Positions 43,671 through 55,797 are shown, counted from the stretch's first letter. The stretch is 64,000 nucleotides of DNA from Evernia prunastri (GCA_003184365.1 NKYR01000001.1:310001-374000); one strand, 5' to 3'. Numbers and translations are program-made. Notes: a model not told the origin generated them from the letters alone.

Positions 43671-45550
43671 TCAGTCGTCGCTTTCATCGGATCCACTGTA
43701 CCATCCATCCTCATATGCTTCGCTGATCTCGCCAAGGCCGTTAGAAAGTGTCTCGCGCTCCTCAAGGTTTGCCGTCCGGCTGACTATCCTCTGTAGCGCC
43801 TTCACTCGCTTAGAGATCCCTGTCGTGGTAGAAAGTGAGGTGTGGACCGCGACTTGGGTGGGACCCGGCGAGGGCCAGAAAATTGGCGGGAAGCTATCGA
43901 GGAGTGGATATTCAACCGAGGAGTGGTACCTGCACCTGATGAAAATGGGTATGGAAATATCTTCCGGAGTGGCAGACTCCATGAAAACGTAAGGGTCACG
44001 AACCTTTCGATAACTGGCAGACCGGCGAACCGCCTTCTTTTACGTGCGTAGGTGAACTCATCTTCCCCTGTCGCTTCATCCTTGGCTGCTTCAATTTTTG
44101 CCCTTGTAGTTTCCACGGCACCAAAGACACGGTGCGATACATGTTGCTGAATAGCAAACGGAGATGTTGACCGAGTATTATAACACGAAAAGTTCATATC
44201 TAATCTCGGCTCAGCATGCTTGAGTCCATCCTCTTCAACCAGAACGTGGCTGTTTCCTGACGGCGCTCTATCATCAGCGCTCCCATGTGTAGTTGCAGTT
44301 TCGAACGGCAAACTCTCGTGGTTAAGTATGCTGCACTGCAGCTGGGCGATCCGCTGATTGCCGTTGACATTCAACGCTGCCCCCAAGTCATCAACAGACC
44401 CTCGCTTCTGGGTGTCATGTCTCAGTCTCGTCGGCAGTGTCATGCTTTCCAATGCAGCCGAGAGGAGTGCTGACGTATGCCATTGAGAATCCCGGTCAAT
44501 GTGTACATACCGTGGAGGCTGCGTTGGCGGTACTGACAATGGAATGTACATAGATGCATGCGTCGACATCTCGTTGATCATTTTTGCGGCATTGCTAGTC
44601 CTTAGCATTTGTTTGGCCTTCTTATCAGTCAAACAGAGTTATTCAATCAATGCAGGACGACAGGACCGACTTTCTGCCCCTTGCCTTGCTCTTCTTCAAA
44701 CCCCCATCCCCATATCCCCATCTTTCCAAATTCGTCTCGCAGGCTCTCGACGTATTTGGCTGCGAAGGCGCCCCAAGCATCATCTCCACCTGTAAATACT
44801 TGGATACCTTGCATTTGGTCGCACTCCTCAGCCCAGACCCGTATGTCTCGATCCAGCAAGCCCACGTCCCTGTCAATGCTTGCGAAAAGGTCTTCACCGC
44901 TTTCCCACTTCTCGAATGGCATGAGTGTGGAACCCAGCTCATAATCGTTGATTTGCACTATCGATCGCGGATGGTAGAATACGCGATTGAAATCGGACCA
45001 GTATCTTACTGTCTTGGTACTTAGGTTCTGAGGATCAGGAACACCCTCGTCAAGGCTTCGTTGGAAGTCAGATTGCTTGATTTCAGGATCTTCATGCAAA
45101 ATCACGTTACCATCCCTGCTCTACCAAAGGTCTGGTTAGCATAGAGATCTCCACTCATAGCTCTCCCCGCCAACACAATTTCTCACCAAACGCCGTTCAC
45201 TTTCTCAGAAGGTCTGTCTCTGCATATCTGCTGATCATACAAGCCTCCCCACATTTTTAACCCCCCAAAGCCTCCTTTAAGATCGTAAATCAGGGTGCGT
45301 GGTGTGTATGTCTCCTCACCACTTGATCCGATGCCGGGCCGAAAATGTATATCATGGTCGATGGGATTTTGAATGCTGTCATAGGTAAAGTAAGATTCCT
45401 GTCGAGAAGAAGGGGAAAAGTGTAAGTAAGTTAGGTGCTGCAGGGGAGTTGGCGTTGGGGTCAGCAGTAGGATAATACCTGTGCGTTCCAGAAATGAGTG
45501 GCGACGTGGTTAGCACAATGGCCAAGCTGGATCGTCAGGATCTCATGCAT
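43671..45550 (-). CDS. DML1: Dml1/Misato, tubulin-like mitochondrial inheritance protein
   Basis: Dml1 is an FtsZ/tubulin-related protein needed for mitochondrial DNA partitioning. The start at 45550 gives MHEILTIQLGHCANHVATHF, then an intron and ESYFTYDSIQNPIDHDIHF, RTLIYDLKGGFGGLKMWGGL. The exon ending near 44680 holds DFNRVFYHPRSIVQI. A 50-nt intron with a GTCGGT donor separates it from MLRTSNAAKMINEMSTHASM and HTSALLSAALESMTLPTRLR. The C-terminal exon reads ISKRVKALQRI and LSNGLGEISEAYEDGWYSGS, the usual acidic end of the family. Total is near 480-500 residues, as expected. It is divergent from the LCHN-like gene with only 192 bp between starts. Confidence 0.9.
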
Positions 45551-45742
45551 AGCTGAGGATTACCGAAGACATCAGATCATATCAGAAATTCTGAAGCTGG
45601 ATTGATGTGCGATAAAATGCACAACTAGTCTCCCTCGTTCACAGGTTACCTTATTTTCTATGTGCAAGCTCGCAAGCGCTAAAACAGCGGGGCAATATTC
45701 CGTTCGTCAAGATCTTATGACTATGATTTCCCCACTCCCAGC
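45551..45742. promoter_or_regulatory. Compact divergent promoter, DML1 / LCHN-like gene
   Basis: These 192 bp lie between opposed start codons and must drive both genes. No TATA box is seen. Confidence 0.45.
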
Positions 45743-47815
45743 ATGTCAACTGCCAAACGACGTAGAGGGCACTCGCTTCATCTCGAACTTCCCAATGGCG
45801 ACACAGAAGAACTGCCACCAGTGGCCGCGGTCTTCCTTATCCTTTTTGACGCCAAGGCAGGGTAGGCTTCTTGAGAAACCCATAGCTGCTCGAACGAGGG
45901 CTCAAGCAATACTAGTTACACGATAGCATGGAAACAGTCAATCCCTGGGTGTACGTCTAGAGGCCTCCAGCCCGGAGACTTTGCTGACTGCTGCGGTAGT
46001 AGAGCTCAATGAGAGCGTCGAATACAAATCTCTACCTTCTGGCCTACACAATGTTCGAGAAGATCTCATGTACGCTGTCTTTGCCTATCATGGCTACAAT
46101 GAACTGATGAATGGCAAGATATTTCGTCCATGACGAAGATTATGCCGGCATCAGTGCCTTCCTCAATGTGTCCGCCGAGGACGCCGACCGAAACGCGCTC
46201 ATGCTGGCTGTTGGAGCACTAGTGCCGCTGAGCTATGGTAGGCTCGGGAAAAACTGGAAACATGCCTTGGGATTAAAAGAACTGGCGAAGTGAATTTTGT
46301 CCATTGTCATAAACGACCGATTGCTGACACGGCCAGGACCCTCGTACAAGATCCTGCGAAAACTCAACCCTTAAAAGATTTTTGGCTAGCACATAAGCTT
46401 CCAACTGAGGAAGACTCACAAAAGGAGGCAGCAGAATCACCTTCAGATGGACAAGCAAAGCGAAACGAAGGTCAGGCCTCAGCCGGCGGTAGAACGTGCA
46501 CTCGCAATCGTGCTGTCTCAACGGGGTCGGCTCTTGCCCCACTAGGTCAAGCACTGTCATCTCACCATCCAGCTCTTTCGCTGCCCGCGATGCTAGATAG
46601 CTTCGGCCCTTTAATATTTCCTTTATACAAAGCGGCGCTGTTACGTAAAAGGATACTGCTTGTGGCTCCGGCGCCTGTTGAACTGGCTTGTAACTTCGGT
46701 AATTCATTTCCCCAAATTCCATTTACGTACACTAACATGTATCTTCAGTGTACGACATCTCTGTCCTTTCCGGTATCCCGTCCTCTGTCTCCCATCTCCT
46801 CCCACTCGAACCTTTACCCATCCGCCTGCGACCACTCTTCGCAGCAGGGGTTCACGACATGGCTACCCTAGCTCAAGGCTCCCGAAACACCAATCCAAGC
46901 TCCGAAGGCACTGACGAAGGCATGGGGTATGGTTGGATAGCCTGTACTACAGATGACATCCTCTCCCTCAAAGACCACCTCTTCGATACACTCGTCACCA
47001 TTCCACCATCCTACTCAAGCCAAGCTAAAGAGAAGATTTGGCCGCGCGTCGAAGTCAAAAAAGGCACAGAAATTAAAGCTACACAGCGGGATTTACGTCG
47101 GTACCGTACATTACGTCGAGAGCTTCGCCGCTTTCCCAGCAGCCATTCCCCGCACGCAAGCAAGTATTTGAACATAGGTCAGGCTTCTGACCTCCCTTTC
47201 GAGAATTCTCAAGAGACCTACGATGACGCTTCCTCCACTCTTGACGCTCAACTAGCCGAACCGCAATCTTGGTCCGCACTTGCATATTCTAGTTTCATGT
47301 GGTGGGCTTCGGCCGGTGAAAAACGCACAGACCTGGACGAAGAAGCAGACCACGATGCTGCTTTGCTACGTCATTTCGATACTTACCGCGCTGATTCACC
47401 CGATCGACCACGTTCAGCGAGGAAGTCGCCCGGCAGATCTCCTGGTACTGAGGGACTGGACACAGTGCCGGCGGGGTTGGAAATGACTATCATTGGTTAC
47501 TTCCACCGATTGACTACCTTGATATTTAAGACGTTGTCGGATATTATCGATGCGTCCGAATACTCGGATACGGATGAAGTCGAAATCGCCGACGGAAGCG
47601 AGGACGGCGGGCAGAAGAGACAGGATCGCAGCGGCGGGAAGCCGGAGGACGTGGATGCAGTCTATGTGAGCAGTGAAGATATGAGTCGTATGGGTCTTGA
47701 TATATGGAGCGAGAGCGACAGGAATTTCGTACGGGAGCTGGTGGCTTTCTACTGGGGCAGGAAGGCCGATGTGAGGGGCGCTAGAGTTGAATGTTGTGGG
47801 GTAAGGATATGTTGA
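45743..47815 (+). CDS. LCHN/DENND11-like protein (DENN-related)
   Basis: ATG 45743 begins MSTAKRRRGHSLHLELPNGD and PPVAAVFLILFDAKAG. Introns are read at about 45860 (GTAGGC...ACTAG), 45951-45999 (GTACGT...GGTAG), 46070-46118, about 46292-46340 and one near 46697-46748. Joined exons give YTIAWKQSIPGLELNESVEY, SLPSGLHNVREDLIYFVHD, VGALVPLSYGRLGKNWKHAL, SLPAMLDSFGPLIFPLYKAA, LLRKRILLVAPAPVELACNF and YDISVLSGIPSSV. These are the conserved blocks of fungal LCHN-type DENN proteins, putative Rab exchange factors. The C-terminal exon 46748-47815 is more variable and contains GYGWIACTTDDILSLKDHL and a late hydrophobic helix (EMTIIGYFHRLTTLIFKTL). The protein is about 600 residues. Function in vesicle traffic is by homology only. 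Confidence 0.8.
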
Positions 47816-48298
47816 TGCTTGGCAGATTGAAGCGTGAATGAAGATGCGGCAGAGTTTTACATAGTCATGCGGCAACTATATGTTATTCTCGCATGAAATG
47901 CTGTGCATCCCAGCCCAATGCTACAAAAAGGGGACAGCATGTATGAGTAGGAAACGTAATATGTAACCGAAAAGAAAAATCAAAGGAAAAAAGGAACGAA
48001 TGGGCATTTCGACAGACGCTGGATGCCTAGGTACCTAAGGTAGGTAGTCTTCGGCAGTGAGAAGAGCGGCCTCGAACCCTGCAAACTCGGACTTCACAAG
48101 ATTCAACCAACGTGAGCCGCGAGACTGGAGTAAAAGGAAATGGTACACAATGCTCAATTTTCATGTGACATTTCTATCCCTACTCTATGGCTGTTATGGA
48201 AAAAGCACTGGTGGAAGAGTGAAGCCGCGGAAAAGGGTATCCAAATGGCACGAACTATAGGTACTTACCATATGGAAGCAGCCTTTACCACTCCTGTG
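47816..48298. other. Convergent intergenic region
   Basis: Between two stop codons. It holds the CCTAGGTACCTAAGGTAGGT motif at 48026-48045. No gene is seen. Confidence 0.45.
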
Positions 48299-50862
48299 TC
48301 AGTATTTGACGATCTTGACCTTGTTCAGTAGCGGCTCCGGCAGATCTTCCTTCTTCACAATCCCAAGCTGAAGGACATCTCCCCAGAAAAACATGGCTCT
48401 CTCCTGTGCGTAGCCCAAATAATCAAACTCCTCTGCCTCGTCGTGTTCCTCTTCCGGTACTTCTTCTCTGCCCTCTGCCCTCTTCTCATGGGTTCCTTGA
48501 CCAGCTACTCGATTCACTGGACTGGGGGGATCAAATTCGAGGTGTGCTTGTAGGGCTCGGATGACTGTGTCTTCCGAATCTGGGGTGCTGCTCTCTTGTG
48601 CTTCCAATGCCTCATCCATGCCTGGAACTTTAGCTTGTACGATTCCCCATGCGACCCATTGCGCTGAATTGGCTATCCTCCACAGGCGTGTTTCCGTCAT
48701 AAGCTTCTTGACCTCGCTTTCCATCGCTTCGTCTTGCCGTTGCTCTTCTTCTGCCTGTGCCATGGGAGCACGGTTGTCTAACATGAAGCTGGAGATGGAA
48801 CTTGAAGGGCCATGGCTAGCCCCTGAGAGTGGTGACACAGAAGGACGAGTCTGAAGTGGAGGACGATGTTGCACATAGGCTTCGAGGAAGCGGTGCTGCT
48901 CTTCAGGTGTCGGATATCTCTTGGCGTTCAAGGCATATGGTCTCGAAGAATGGTAATCGTAACACCACTCGGTGAAGTGATTTGCAAATTCTAAGCCTGG
49001 GATGTTAGCCGACGCGTACTCGAAGTCGATCACTATTAACCGTTTATGCTCGTTTGCCGGTAAAAGCAGAGGAGACTCTCCGCTTGGCTCGAGGCGAAGC
49101 AGATTTCCGTATTGGGTCTGATACGATCAGCGTGCCCCGTCAAGCGAAATCGGGTACTTACGTCATTGTGTGCAAACACCAGCTTTTGTTTGATACCTGT
49201 TGGACCTCCATACTGGTCGAAGAGCCACTTCCTATACTGTTCCACCGTCCGCTTGAAAAAGGACCATTCGACACCGCAGACCAACCCGCGCTTCATCCAA
49301 TCTTCCAAGCGTGGTACTATAGACCCTTGTTTGGTCGCCAGGATCTGATTGTCAAGCCAGGAAACGACCTCTTCGCATCTATCAACCCACTTGTTCCAAT
49401 TCCTCCAGATGAAGGCGCCTTCTTCACGTTCCTCCTCAAGTAACTCAATGCCATCGTGAAGCTCGCGCATTCGCTTGGCTATCTGCTTAGAAGTTTCGGG
49501 AACGCGAATGTCCCTAGCGGTCAACGTCCGCGCGTGGAAAAACTGTTCGAATCTACCGTTGGTAAAAGTACCCAAGAGCCGAGGACCGATCTTCTTGCGA
49601 GCCAGACGCCGCAGAATCTGCAGCTCGCTCTCGCGGTCAATGAGATGTCCGACTTGAGGTCCGTAGATGCGGAGAAGAAGTTTCCTATATCCGGTGAGTC
49701 CAATCGTCGACCTGAAGACGTGAGTGCTTACGGAGGTGGTTTTTTGGGTACAAGAGAAAGGGTACTGTCCCTTGAGATTGATGGAGTTTGGGGAAAATCT
49801 TTGGGTGGCGAAACAACATACACGGCGTTTGTGAGGGCCCCACTTAGGCGCTCCACTTCAATGTCACCGCCGCGATCCATTGGTATTCGCCTCCATCCTC
49901 TGAGACGGAGGGTATGGGACAATCGAACAATCTCCATCTTGAATCGTAGCCAAGCTTCATTTTCTTTCGCCGCTCGCTTGTCAAGGTTGAGCAGATCGAC
50001 TTCTGAACCTGCTGCTCCACGACTGTAGCCCAGTGTTTTGGAGTTGTCAAGGACGACCTCAGCTGAAGGCACATCGATATCTGGTTCTTGGTACTCGGTG
50101 TCTGATGATGCTATGGTTGAAGCCTTTCGGAGCAAGCCCCTGGTGGAACCTTGTCGCTTGAATCTTCGATGAGGAAAATAGGAATCCTTTCTGTCTTCGG
50201 TAGGGGTGAGGCTGCCTTCTTCACCCAACCGCACACTGTTTGACAGAATCCGCTCCAACGTTTCCAAAGCCAGGCCACCTTCAGATACGTCCGAAGGTGT
50301 TCTGCCATGGCGCTCTTTGTTTTGTTTAGAGTTGTCGCTACGAAATTGATCTACGAGGTTCCTAGTTGCTTCCGCAGCTTGTGCGAGCTTCGCATGACTG
50401 TTTTTCTTAGCTTTGTGTGCAATTTTCTTGCTCTTTTCTTTTTGAAGCCATTCTGCTACTTGCGCGAGAATGTGACTGGCGGAATCCTGACGACGTGCAT
50501 TATGATGAGGTTTCCTCGGACTGACTTCGTTTCCGTGGTCGGCTGGATCTAGAGTGGTGTCATCTCCGACGCTGCTAATGCTTGAGATTGAATGCAGTGA
50601 AGGACAGGAGATATCGGCCGCGGGACGTCCGGACAAGCGTCTCGAAGTGCAGGTGCGGTGTTGCCTCGAAGATAAGGAAGGGCGTGAGGATAATTTCCTG
50701 TCTGCTGGTACTGTTCTGGGACTTGGCTCAGGAGATAGACTCTCTGGCTCCGCGATGAGCACAGCTGTCTGATATGTGAGCTTCTCATGCTTGCCTGGTG
50801 GTACACCAAGGAAATAGCTGTGATTTGTGGAAGGAAAGGCGCGAACATTGCGGGGATATCTA
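48299..50862 (-). CDS. CKI1: Choline/ethanolamine kinase
   Basis: The kinase phosphorylates choline in the first step of the CDP-choline pathway. The N-terminal part (about 330 residues, up to about 49900) is Ser-rich and disordered. The catalytic domain then reads WRRIPMDRGGDIEVERLSGA and LTNAVYVVSPP (nucleotide loop). Later exons give IGPRLLGTFTNGRFEQFFHA, the Brenner motif AHNDTQYGNLLRL split by a 46-nt intron (GTAAGT...ATCAG), and VIDFEYASANIPGLEFANHF, the choline-kinase motif. An insertion of about 150 residues follows before the end DVLQLGIVKKEDL. The frame stays open upstream to about 50862 (FLGVPPGKHEKLTYQTAVLI) without a clear ATG, so a further 5' exon is likely and the start given is a lower bound. 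Confidence 0.88.
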
Positions 50863-51846
50863 TGCAGTAGAATTAAAAGTAAAGATATCTAGACTAGCAC
50901 GAGTCATGTCCCCATAGTAAGAGCACTTTAAAATCACAATGAGGAGCGCTAGACATATGAGCGGGGAGCAACGGGGGAAAATGATTACAATTGGTGGGCG
51001 AAAGCAAAGGGAAAAGGGGAAGAGGAAGAGGAAGAGGAAGAGGAAGAGGAAGAAGGAATAAGGCCAGGCTCACACTTTGACAAAACCGGCTTCAAGGGAG
51101 GCAGCTCGGCAGCCTGTTGGATGGTAGGCATTACATGAATTGTTAGACGTTGACGTTAAAGGGTCAAATTATTGTAGCTCAAAAACTCGAAATGGAGATG
51201 GAGCCCCAAAGCTCCAGAGTTGAAGAGATAAGTGATCCGATATAATTTAATTTGATCATTTTTTACGCTTGTTTCCCCCCCTTTCCACTTTAACACTTCA
51301 ACAGCAGTTGAGGAAAGAACAACAAGATACTTTACAAGGTAGGAGGAAGCCTCGAAATCTTGAATCTATATCTTGGCGCTCGCGAAGAGCCCCTACTCTA
51401 CCTAGGACATCCAGTACTTTCCTTATCTTGCTAAAGTGAATCGTGCCATTCAAGCTGCTCCACGGCGCATGGTAGCAGTGGGAGCAGTGGGAGCAGTTTG
51501 GAGAGAACATCTATCCATCTACAAGCTTTGGAGAAAGGACAAGATATTTAAGCAAAAAGTCCCGACTCCCTGGCAAGAACGTCTCTTCTAAATGATTTGA
51601 GAGATCCAGCTTTATGAATGCTACCTCGAATACTGTGGAGAAATATCTAAGGCCGGCAAATTGTTTTGCTGACACCCTAGATAGATGCAGTACTAAGGCA
51701 AGCAGACTTTGGGGTAATGTTCACCATGCCATTATCATATTTAGGGCCATGTCATGCCTCCATCGAATCTTAAATTTTCAAGACCACACCGCTACCTCCT
51801 TCTTTGCCCATCACGCTTCTAGACGCTGACAATCTCAACTCATCGT
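50863..51846. other. Intergenic region with purine tract
   Basis: About 980 bp with no supportable gene apart from any missing 5' exon of the choline kinase. It contains a GGAAGA tandem tract (about 51015-51056) and a GGGAGCAGT tandem pair at 51478-51498. Confidence 0.45.
51015..51056. repeat. GGAAGA hexamer tandem repeat
   Basis: About six consecutive GGAAGA units form an uninterrupted purine tract on the plus strand. It lies upstream of the choline kinase gene, where it reads as a pyrimidine tract on the coding strand. Confidence 0.8.
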
Positions 51847-52575
51847 CTAGTAGAAGAAACTGTAGCGGAGTATTTAGTACGTCGTCAAGTTATGGACTGA
51901 GAAGCCTTACCCGATGATCTTTCCAGCGACGTGTTTCCGTCGGGCCTCCTCGTGGTCCATGATCCCGGCAGACGTTGTTAAGACGATGTACCCAAACTGA
52001 CGCGAAGGCAGCAACTTCACCACCCATTTCTCAAAGTCTGTTATTCGGACATTGTATCGTGGAGAGATGACGCCTGTCTTGTTGATCCTATTGCAGAGTT
52101 CAGCTACCCGGGATGGCGCGTTGGAGGTGGGAATAGGTACCGGCCATTGAGCTGAATGACAATCTTTCCTGACCGGTGGTCATCGACCTCCTCAAATTCT
52201 CCAATGTAACCTGAGGAAGACGAATAACTTAGCGTATTGCGATCGATTAAACGTTGAACATCAGGTATGAAATCAGAGAACGTGTAAGACCTTCGCAGGT
52301 TTTAATCTATCGGGTACTTAAAGGGCAAAGGTCGTGTAGTGCTTTGAAATGTTGAGACCATTGCCTAGTTATCAACCCGAGTGCATTCGATTTGAAAATC
52401 GAGAAGGAGGTCTGCCAATGAATATCTGCCCCTCCCACGTACCATGCTTCTGCATACAATGCAAGAACTTGACAATGACTTTCGAGCTGGGCCGGATGAG
52501 GACTTGTCGTTTGCCAGATTTTTCGGCGTTATTGATGGCATTTAGCGCATCGTTGAGGACACTCGTTTTGACCAT
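51847..52575 (-). CDS. RPS22: 40S ribosomal protein uS8 (S22/S15a)
   Basis: Small-subunit ribosomal protein of 130 residues. Four exons are read: 52575-52443 (MVKTSVLNDALNAINNAEKS to MQKHG), 52210-52141 (YIGEFEEVDDHRSGKIVIQL), 52087-51911 (INKTGVISPRYNVRITDFEK to HVAGKIIG) and a 13-nt last exon, 51859-51847, encoding FFY and the stop. The splice sum is 393 nt, exactly 130 codons plus stop. Donors are GTACGT, GTACCT and GTAAGG. All conserved blocks, including LPSRQFGYIVLTTSAGIMDH, are intact. The intron between exons 1 and 2 is long (232 nt), as is common in ribosomal-protein genes. Confidence 0.96.
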
Positions 52576-53100
52576 ATTGGCGTATGTAAGATTCTCAACT
52601 CGATGGTGGGAGGTGAGGTATCTGGCAAAGCGAAGAGATCCATATTAGCCTATGAGCGCAAAGAGTGCCCTTGGGTCAAGGGTTCTTCAGCTCATGTGGT
52701 GGGGGAAGACCGTGCGCAAGGTATGGTCGGCGCAAGTGTTGTCTGAGTATGAGCGACAATTGTAACGTACCTCGATCGTGAGCAAAGTGCACTGATGGGT
52801 GAAGGTTAATAGGTTTGAGATAGGTAGAAAATTGAAAGTGGAGGATGCGCAAAATCTCGTGGGGCTGGCTAAGTCCAAAATGGCTAGACAACTCGTCTGG
52901 CGATAAGCGGCGATAAAGAGGTACTCACGAGTATGCAGCCCTTGAGCCCTAACTTACCTGTGGAATCATTGCATCTAAAATTCATAACGTCCTTTCTTTG
53001 CGACTTTTCCCAAGCCTCAGATCTATCATTCAATCATTAGACTTGACTCTCGAGCTGCTCACTGCATATGCATTGACTTCATTTCTTCGCAGACCTCTTT
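52576..53100. promoter_or_regulatory. Divergent promoter region, RPS22 / LysM gene
   Basis: A 525-bp interval between opposed starts. The RPS22 half contains pyrimidine-rich stretches on the coding strand. No defined box is recognised. Confidence 0.35.
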
Positions 53101-54243
53101 ATGATGATAGACCAAGCATGCTGCACTTGCGCCACCCTTTTGTCTGTTATTTCGCCACAGTATGATGAAAAGACGGAGAAGCCTACAATGCAGGATCGCC
53201 GGTCGGAATGTTGCGACCGGGTTATTTGTGGAAAATGCATAGCAGTATGGCCTCTGAATCTACGCAGTACCGAGAGCCTCGACTTATCCTTCGATCAAGG
53301 ACAACCCTCGATTTGCATCTTACTGTGAGCGTCCCCTCCGCAAGTCCAATAATGGAGGACTGAACTTGAATATAAGGCCCTTTCTGCCAGTACGTGGTTT
53401 TTGGGTCTATATTCCTTCCCACGAACCAGTTCTTAAGTGTTGAGATGGGTTTTTTACTCTCGAAATGATATACCCCCCAAATTGGCAGTACTGACAGCGA
53501 CATCGGAATCTAGAGTTTCATCTGGGCCATCTTCATTACCCCAAGGCCTTCGTGACGCTCCAGCATACTCGCCGCCCTCTTCTCCTCGTCCTGGTCATGC
53601 TGCTTTGGCCTCGCCACTGGAAAGCGAGGAGCCACCAGCATATTCTGCGCTGAACGTTCTCACACCACCAAAAGAAAAGGATCATTCATCGTCGGAATCC
53701 CCAGTACAGGATGTTTTGCATTTCTTGGACGCTTCCCAGGACACTATACTGTCACTCTCACTGCGCTACGGCGTTCCTCAAGATGCGTTGAGGCGAAAGA
53801 ACGGTCTATTCGCAGACCATCTACTGGCGGCTCGACGAACCATACTCATTCCTGGGGAATTCTACAAAGGAGGCATCAGCCTAAGCCCTAAACCAATGGA
53901 GAGCGAGGAGGAAGAAATTCGAAAGGCAAAGGTTAGACGGTGGATGGTTGCCTGTAAAGTCTCAGAGTACGTAATCACGCTCCCAGTTGATGATCTCGGT
54001 CCGGACAAGGCTGATCGACTGTCGAGCATCCCTGTGCATCTCAGATATGACATTGCTCTCCTCTACCTTCAACAATCAGACTACAACCTTGGCCTTGCTG
54101 TGGAGGCGTATCTGGCCGACGAGAAATGGGAAAAGGAACATCCTATCGAAGGAGCATCGAAAGGGGGTGAAACAGGTCATAAGCCGGGGAAACGGAAAAA
54201 TTGCACGCAGACAGGCTTGACTGGTCAGCTTCAAAAGTGGTAA
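53101..54243 (+). CDS. Cytosolic zinc-binding (C4-type) and LysM-domain protein
   Basis: Exon 1 reads ACCTCATLL and then RRSECCDRVICGKCIA. Intron GTATGG...ATCAAG leads to DNPRFASYCPFCQ, across a second intron (GTGAGC...ATAAG). Together these make a RING-like cysteine array (C-x2-C, C-x-x-C, C-x2-C). A third intron (GTACGT...TCTAG) leads to VSSGPSSLPQGLRDAPAYSP, a Pro/Ser linker. A LysM domain follows: VLHFLDASQDTILSLSLRYG, then VPQDALRRKNGLF and ARRTILIPG. The last third is helical (RWMVACKVSEYVI) with a Lys-rich tail. There is no signal peptide, so the LysM domain is not secreted. This arrangement is a known but uncharacterised fungal family. Ubiquitin-ligase activity is possible but not shown. 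Confidence 0.82.
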
Positions 54244-54583
54244 AAGACTGTGAATCCTAGAGTTTTTATAGCATTGTGCCGGTGTTTCCGGTTTGATTGG
54301 GTCACAAGGCACGGACGAGCATATATAGACTATACGTAGCCTACCAAGTTTCCATATGAAGGAGCAAACAGCAGAATAAGTTGTGCTGCATAATCTCACG
54401 TGTTTGGATTCCCTCGTTTGTTCTTGAAAAGATGATCCGGCAAACGCTAGAGTAGGGAAGGCTGGACCTCGGCACGCAAAATGGTACTCTACTTAAAGAG
54501 AGATGGCACCTCTTATGAGTCCCAATTCTCTCTCTGTCCATGTTATTCAAGACTGTCGTTGAATACGATTGACGCCTTACAAC
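54244..54583. other. Spacer between LysM gene and SDR
   Basis: A tandem-gene spacer of 340 bp. It probably holds the LysM 3' UTR and the SDR promoter. No gene is seen. Confidence 0.35.
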
Positions 54584-55797
54584 ATGGCCGCCGAAGTAAA
54601 AGCCCAAACTGACCTCAAGGATTTCAACAGTCTTTTCTCACTCAAAGGAAAAGTAGTCGTCGTCGTATGCCGCCTCCTTCCCCTCCTTCCCCTGTTACTG
54701 CAATAAGAACCCTACCAATATCTGGCTTTCAAGACGTGTGTTTGGCGCAGAAGGCCCTTTTTGTGTTGCCCAGACTTGCGTTGCAATTCATGGTTTTGTT
54801 TCGAGGAAACCACGCTGACGCCACATTGCGCGTAGACAGGCGGCTCAAGGGGATTGGGTCTCCACGCTGCTTCTGGGTATATCCCCTCATCCGACCTTTT
54901 CCACACCAGACACTGACGGTAGACCTCTTGCTCGTAGATTCCTCCAAGCCGGCTGCTCAAAGGTCTACATCACATCGCGCAAAGCTTCCGCCTGCGACTC
55001 TGCTTGCGCCGCCCTCAATGCTCTGCCCAACATACGTCCAGGCGCTCGAGCCATTTCAGTACCTGCCGACAGCGCAAAGATTGCAGATGTGGAAGCTCTG
55101 GTGAAGAAGGTCATGGAAACGACGGACCATGTGGACATTTTGTTTGCGAATGCGGGGGCCACGTGGGGGGAGAAGTTCGACACCCATCCTGATGGCGCTT
55201 TCGCAAAGGTGATGGACTTGAACGTCAAGAGTGTCTTTAATACTATCCGCTTGTATGTCCTACTTTCCCCTGTCAGTGGCGGGACGATTACCACAATTAT
55301 CACTATTGACGCCGCATGAAACAGGTTTGCGCCGCTCCTTCAGAAGAATGCAACCATGGAGGACCCCTCCCGCGTTATCGTTACCGCCTCTGTTGCGGGC
55401 CTCGGTGTCGGTTCTTTGGGTGAACATGCCACTTTCGGCTACTCAGCGTCTAAAGGTACGGCCCCGTTCTCTAAGTCACCTTGTCTGTTGTTAATGTTCT
55501 TTCCCCATAGCTGCTGCAATCCACCTTACCCGGAATCTGGCAGTCGAGCTTGGCCCTCGACACATCCTTTGCAATAGCATTGCGCCAGGCTTCTTCCCCT
55601 CGAAGATGGCCTCAGGATTGATGTCGTTGCAGGGTGGTGAGGCAGAGATGGCCAAACACCATCCCAACGGGCGACTGGGTAGGCCGGAAGATATTGCTGG
55701 TGCAGTTGTATACTTGGCAAGTAGGGCATCTAGTCATGTCAATGGAGCCTGCATTACCCTCGATGGCGGCGCATTATGGGGCAGAGTAAGGTTATAG
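54584..55797 (+). CDS. Short-chain dehydrogenase/reductase, RhlG-like fungal family
   Basis: ATG 54584 begins MAAEVKAQTDLKDFNSLFSL and KGKVVVV. The first intron is long. The next exon gives TGGSRGLGLHAASG (cofactor motif), and after GTATAT...CGTAG comes FLQAGCSKVYITSRK. Then VDILFANAGATWGEKF (NAG motif), KVMDLNVKSVFNTIRL, SRVIVTASVAGLGVGSLGEH (catalytic Ser), FGYSASKAAAIHLTRNLAVE (Tyr and Lys), CNSIAPGFFPSKMASG and LASRASSHVNGACITLDGGA follow. Four introns are needed, one each after VVVV, AASG, TIRL and SASK. All catalytic residues are intact. Relatives include fungal 3-oxoacyl-ACP-reductase-like SDRs annotated as rhamnolipid-type. The substrate is unknown. It shares no close sequence motif order with the SDR at 9.6-11.1 kb beyond the fold. 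Confidence 0.87.

Noticed and set aside
45901..46000. Apparent +1 frameshift in the LCHN-like gene
   Set aside because: A 49-nt intron at 45951-45999 with a GTACGT donor restores the conserved IPGLELNESVEYKSLPSG, so no frameshift is needed.
48057..48100. Possible tRNA T-loop (CTCGAACCC on plus)
   Set aside because: The flanking bases do not form a T stem and no anticodon arm follows. No tRNA was found elsewhere.
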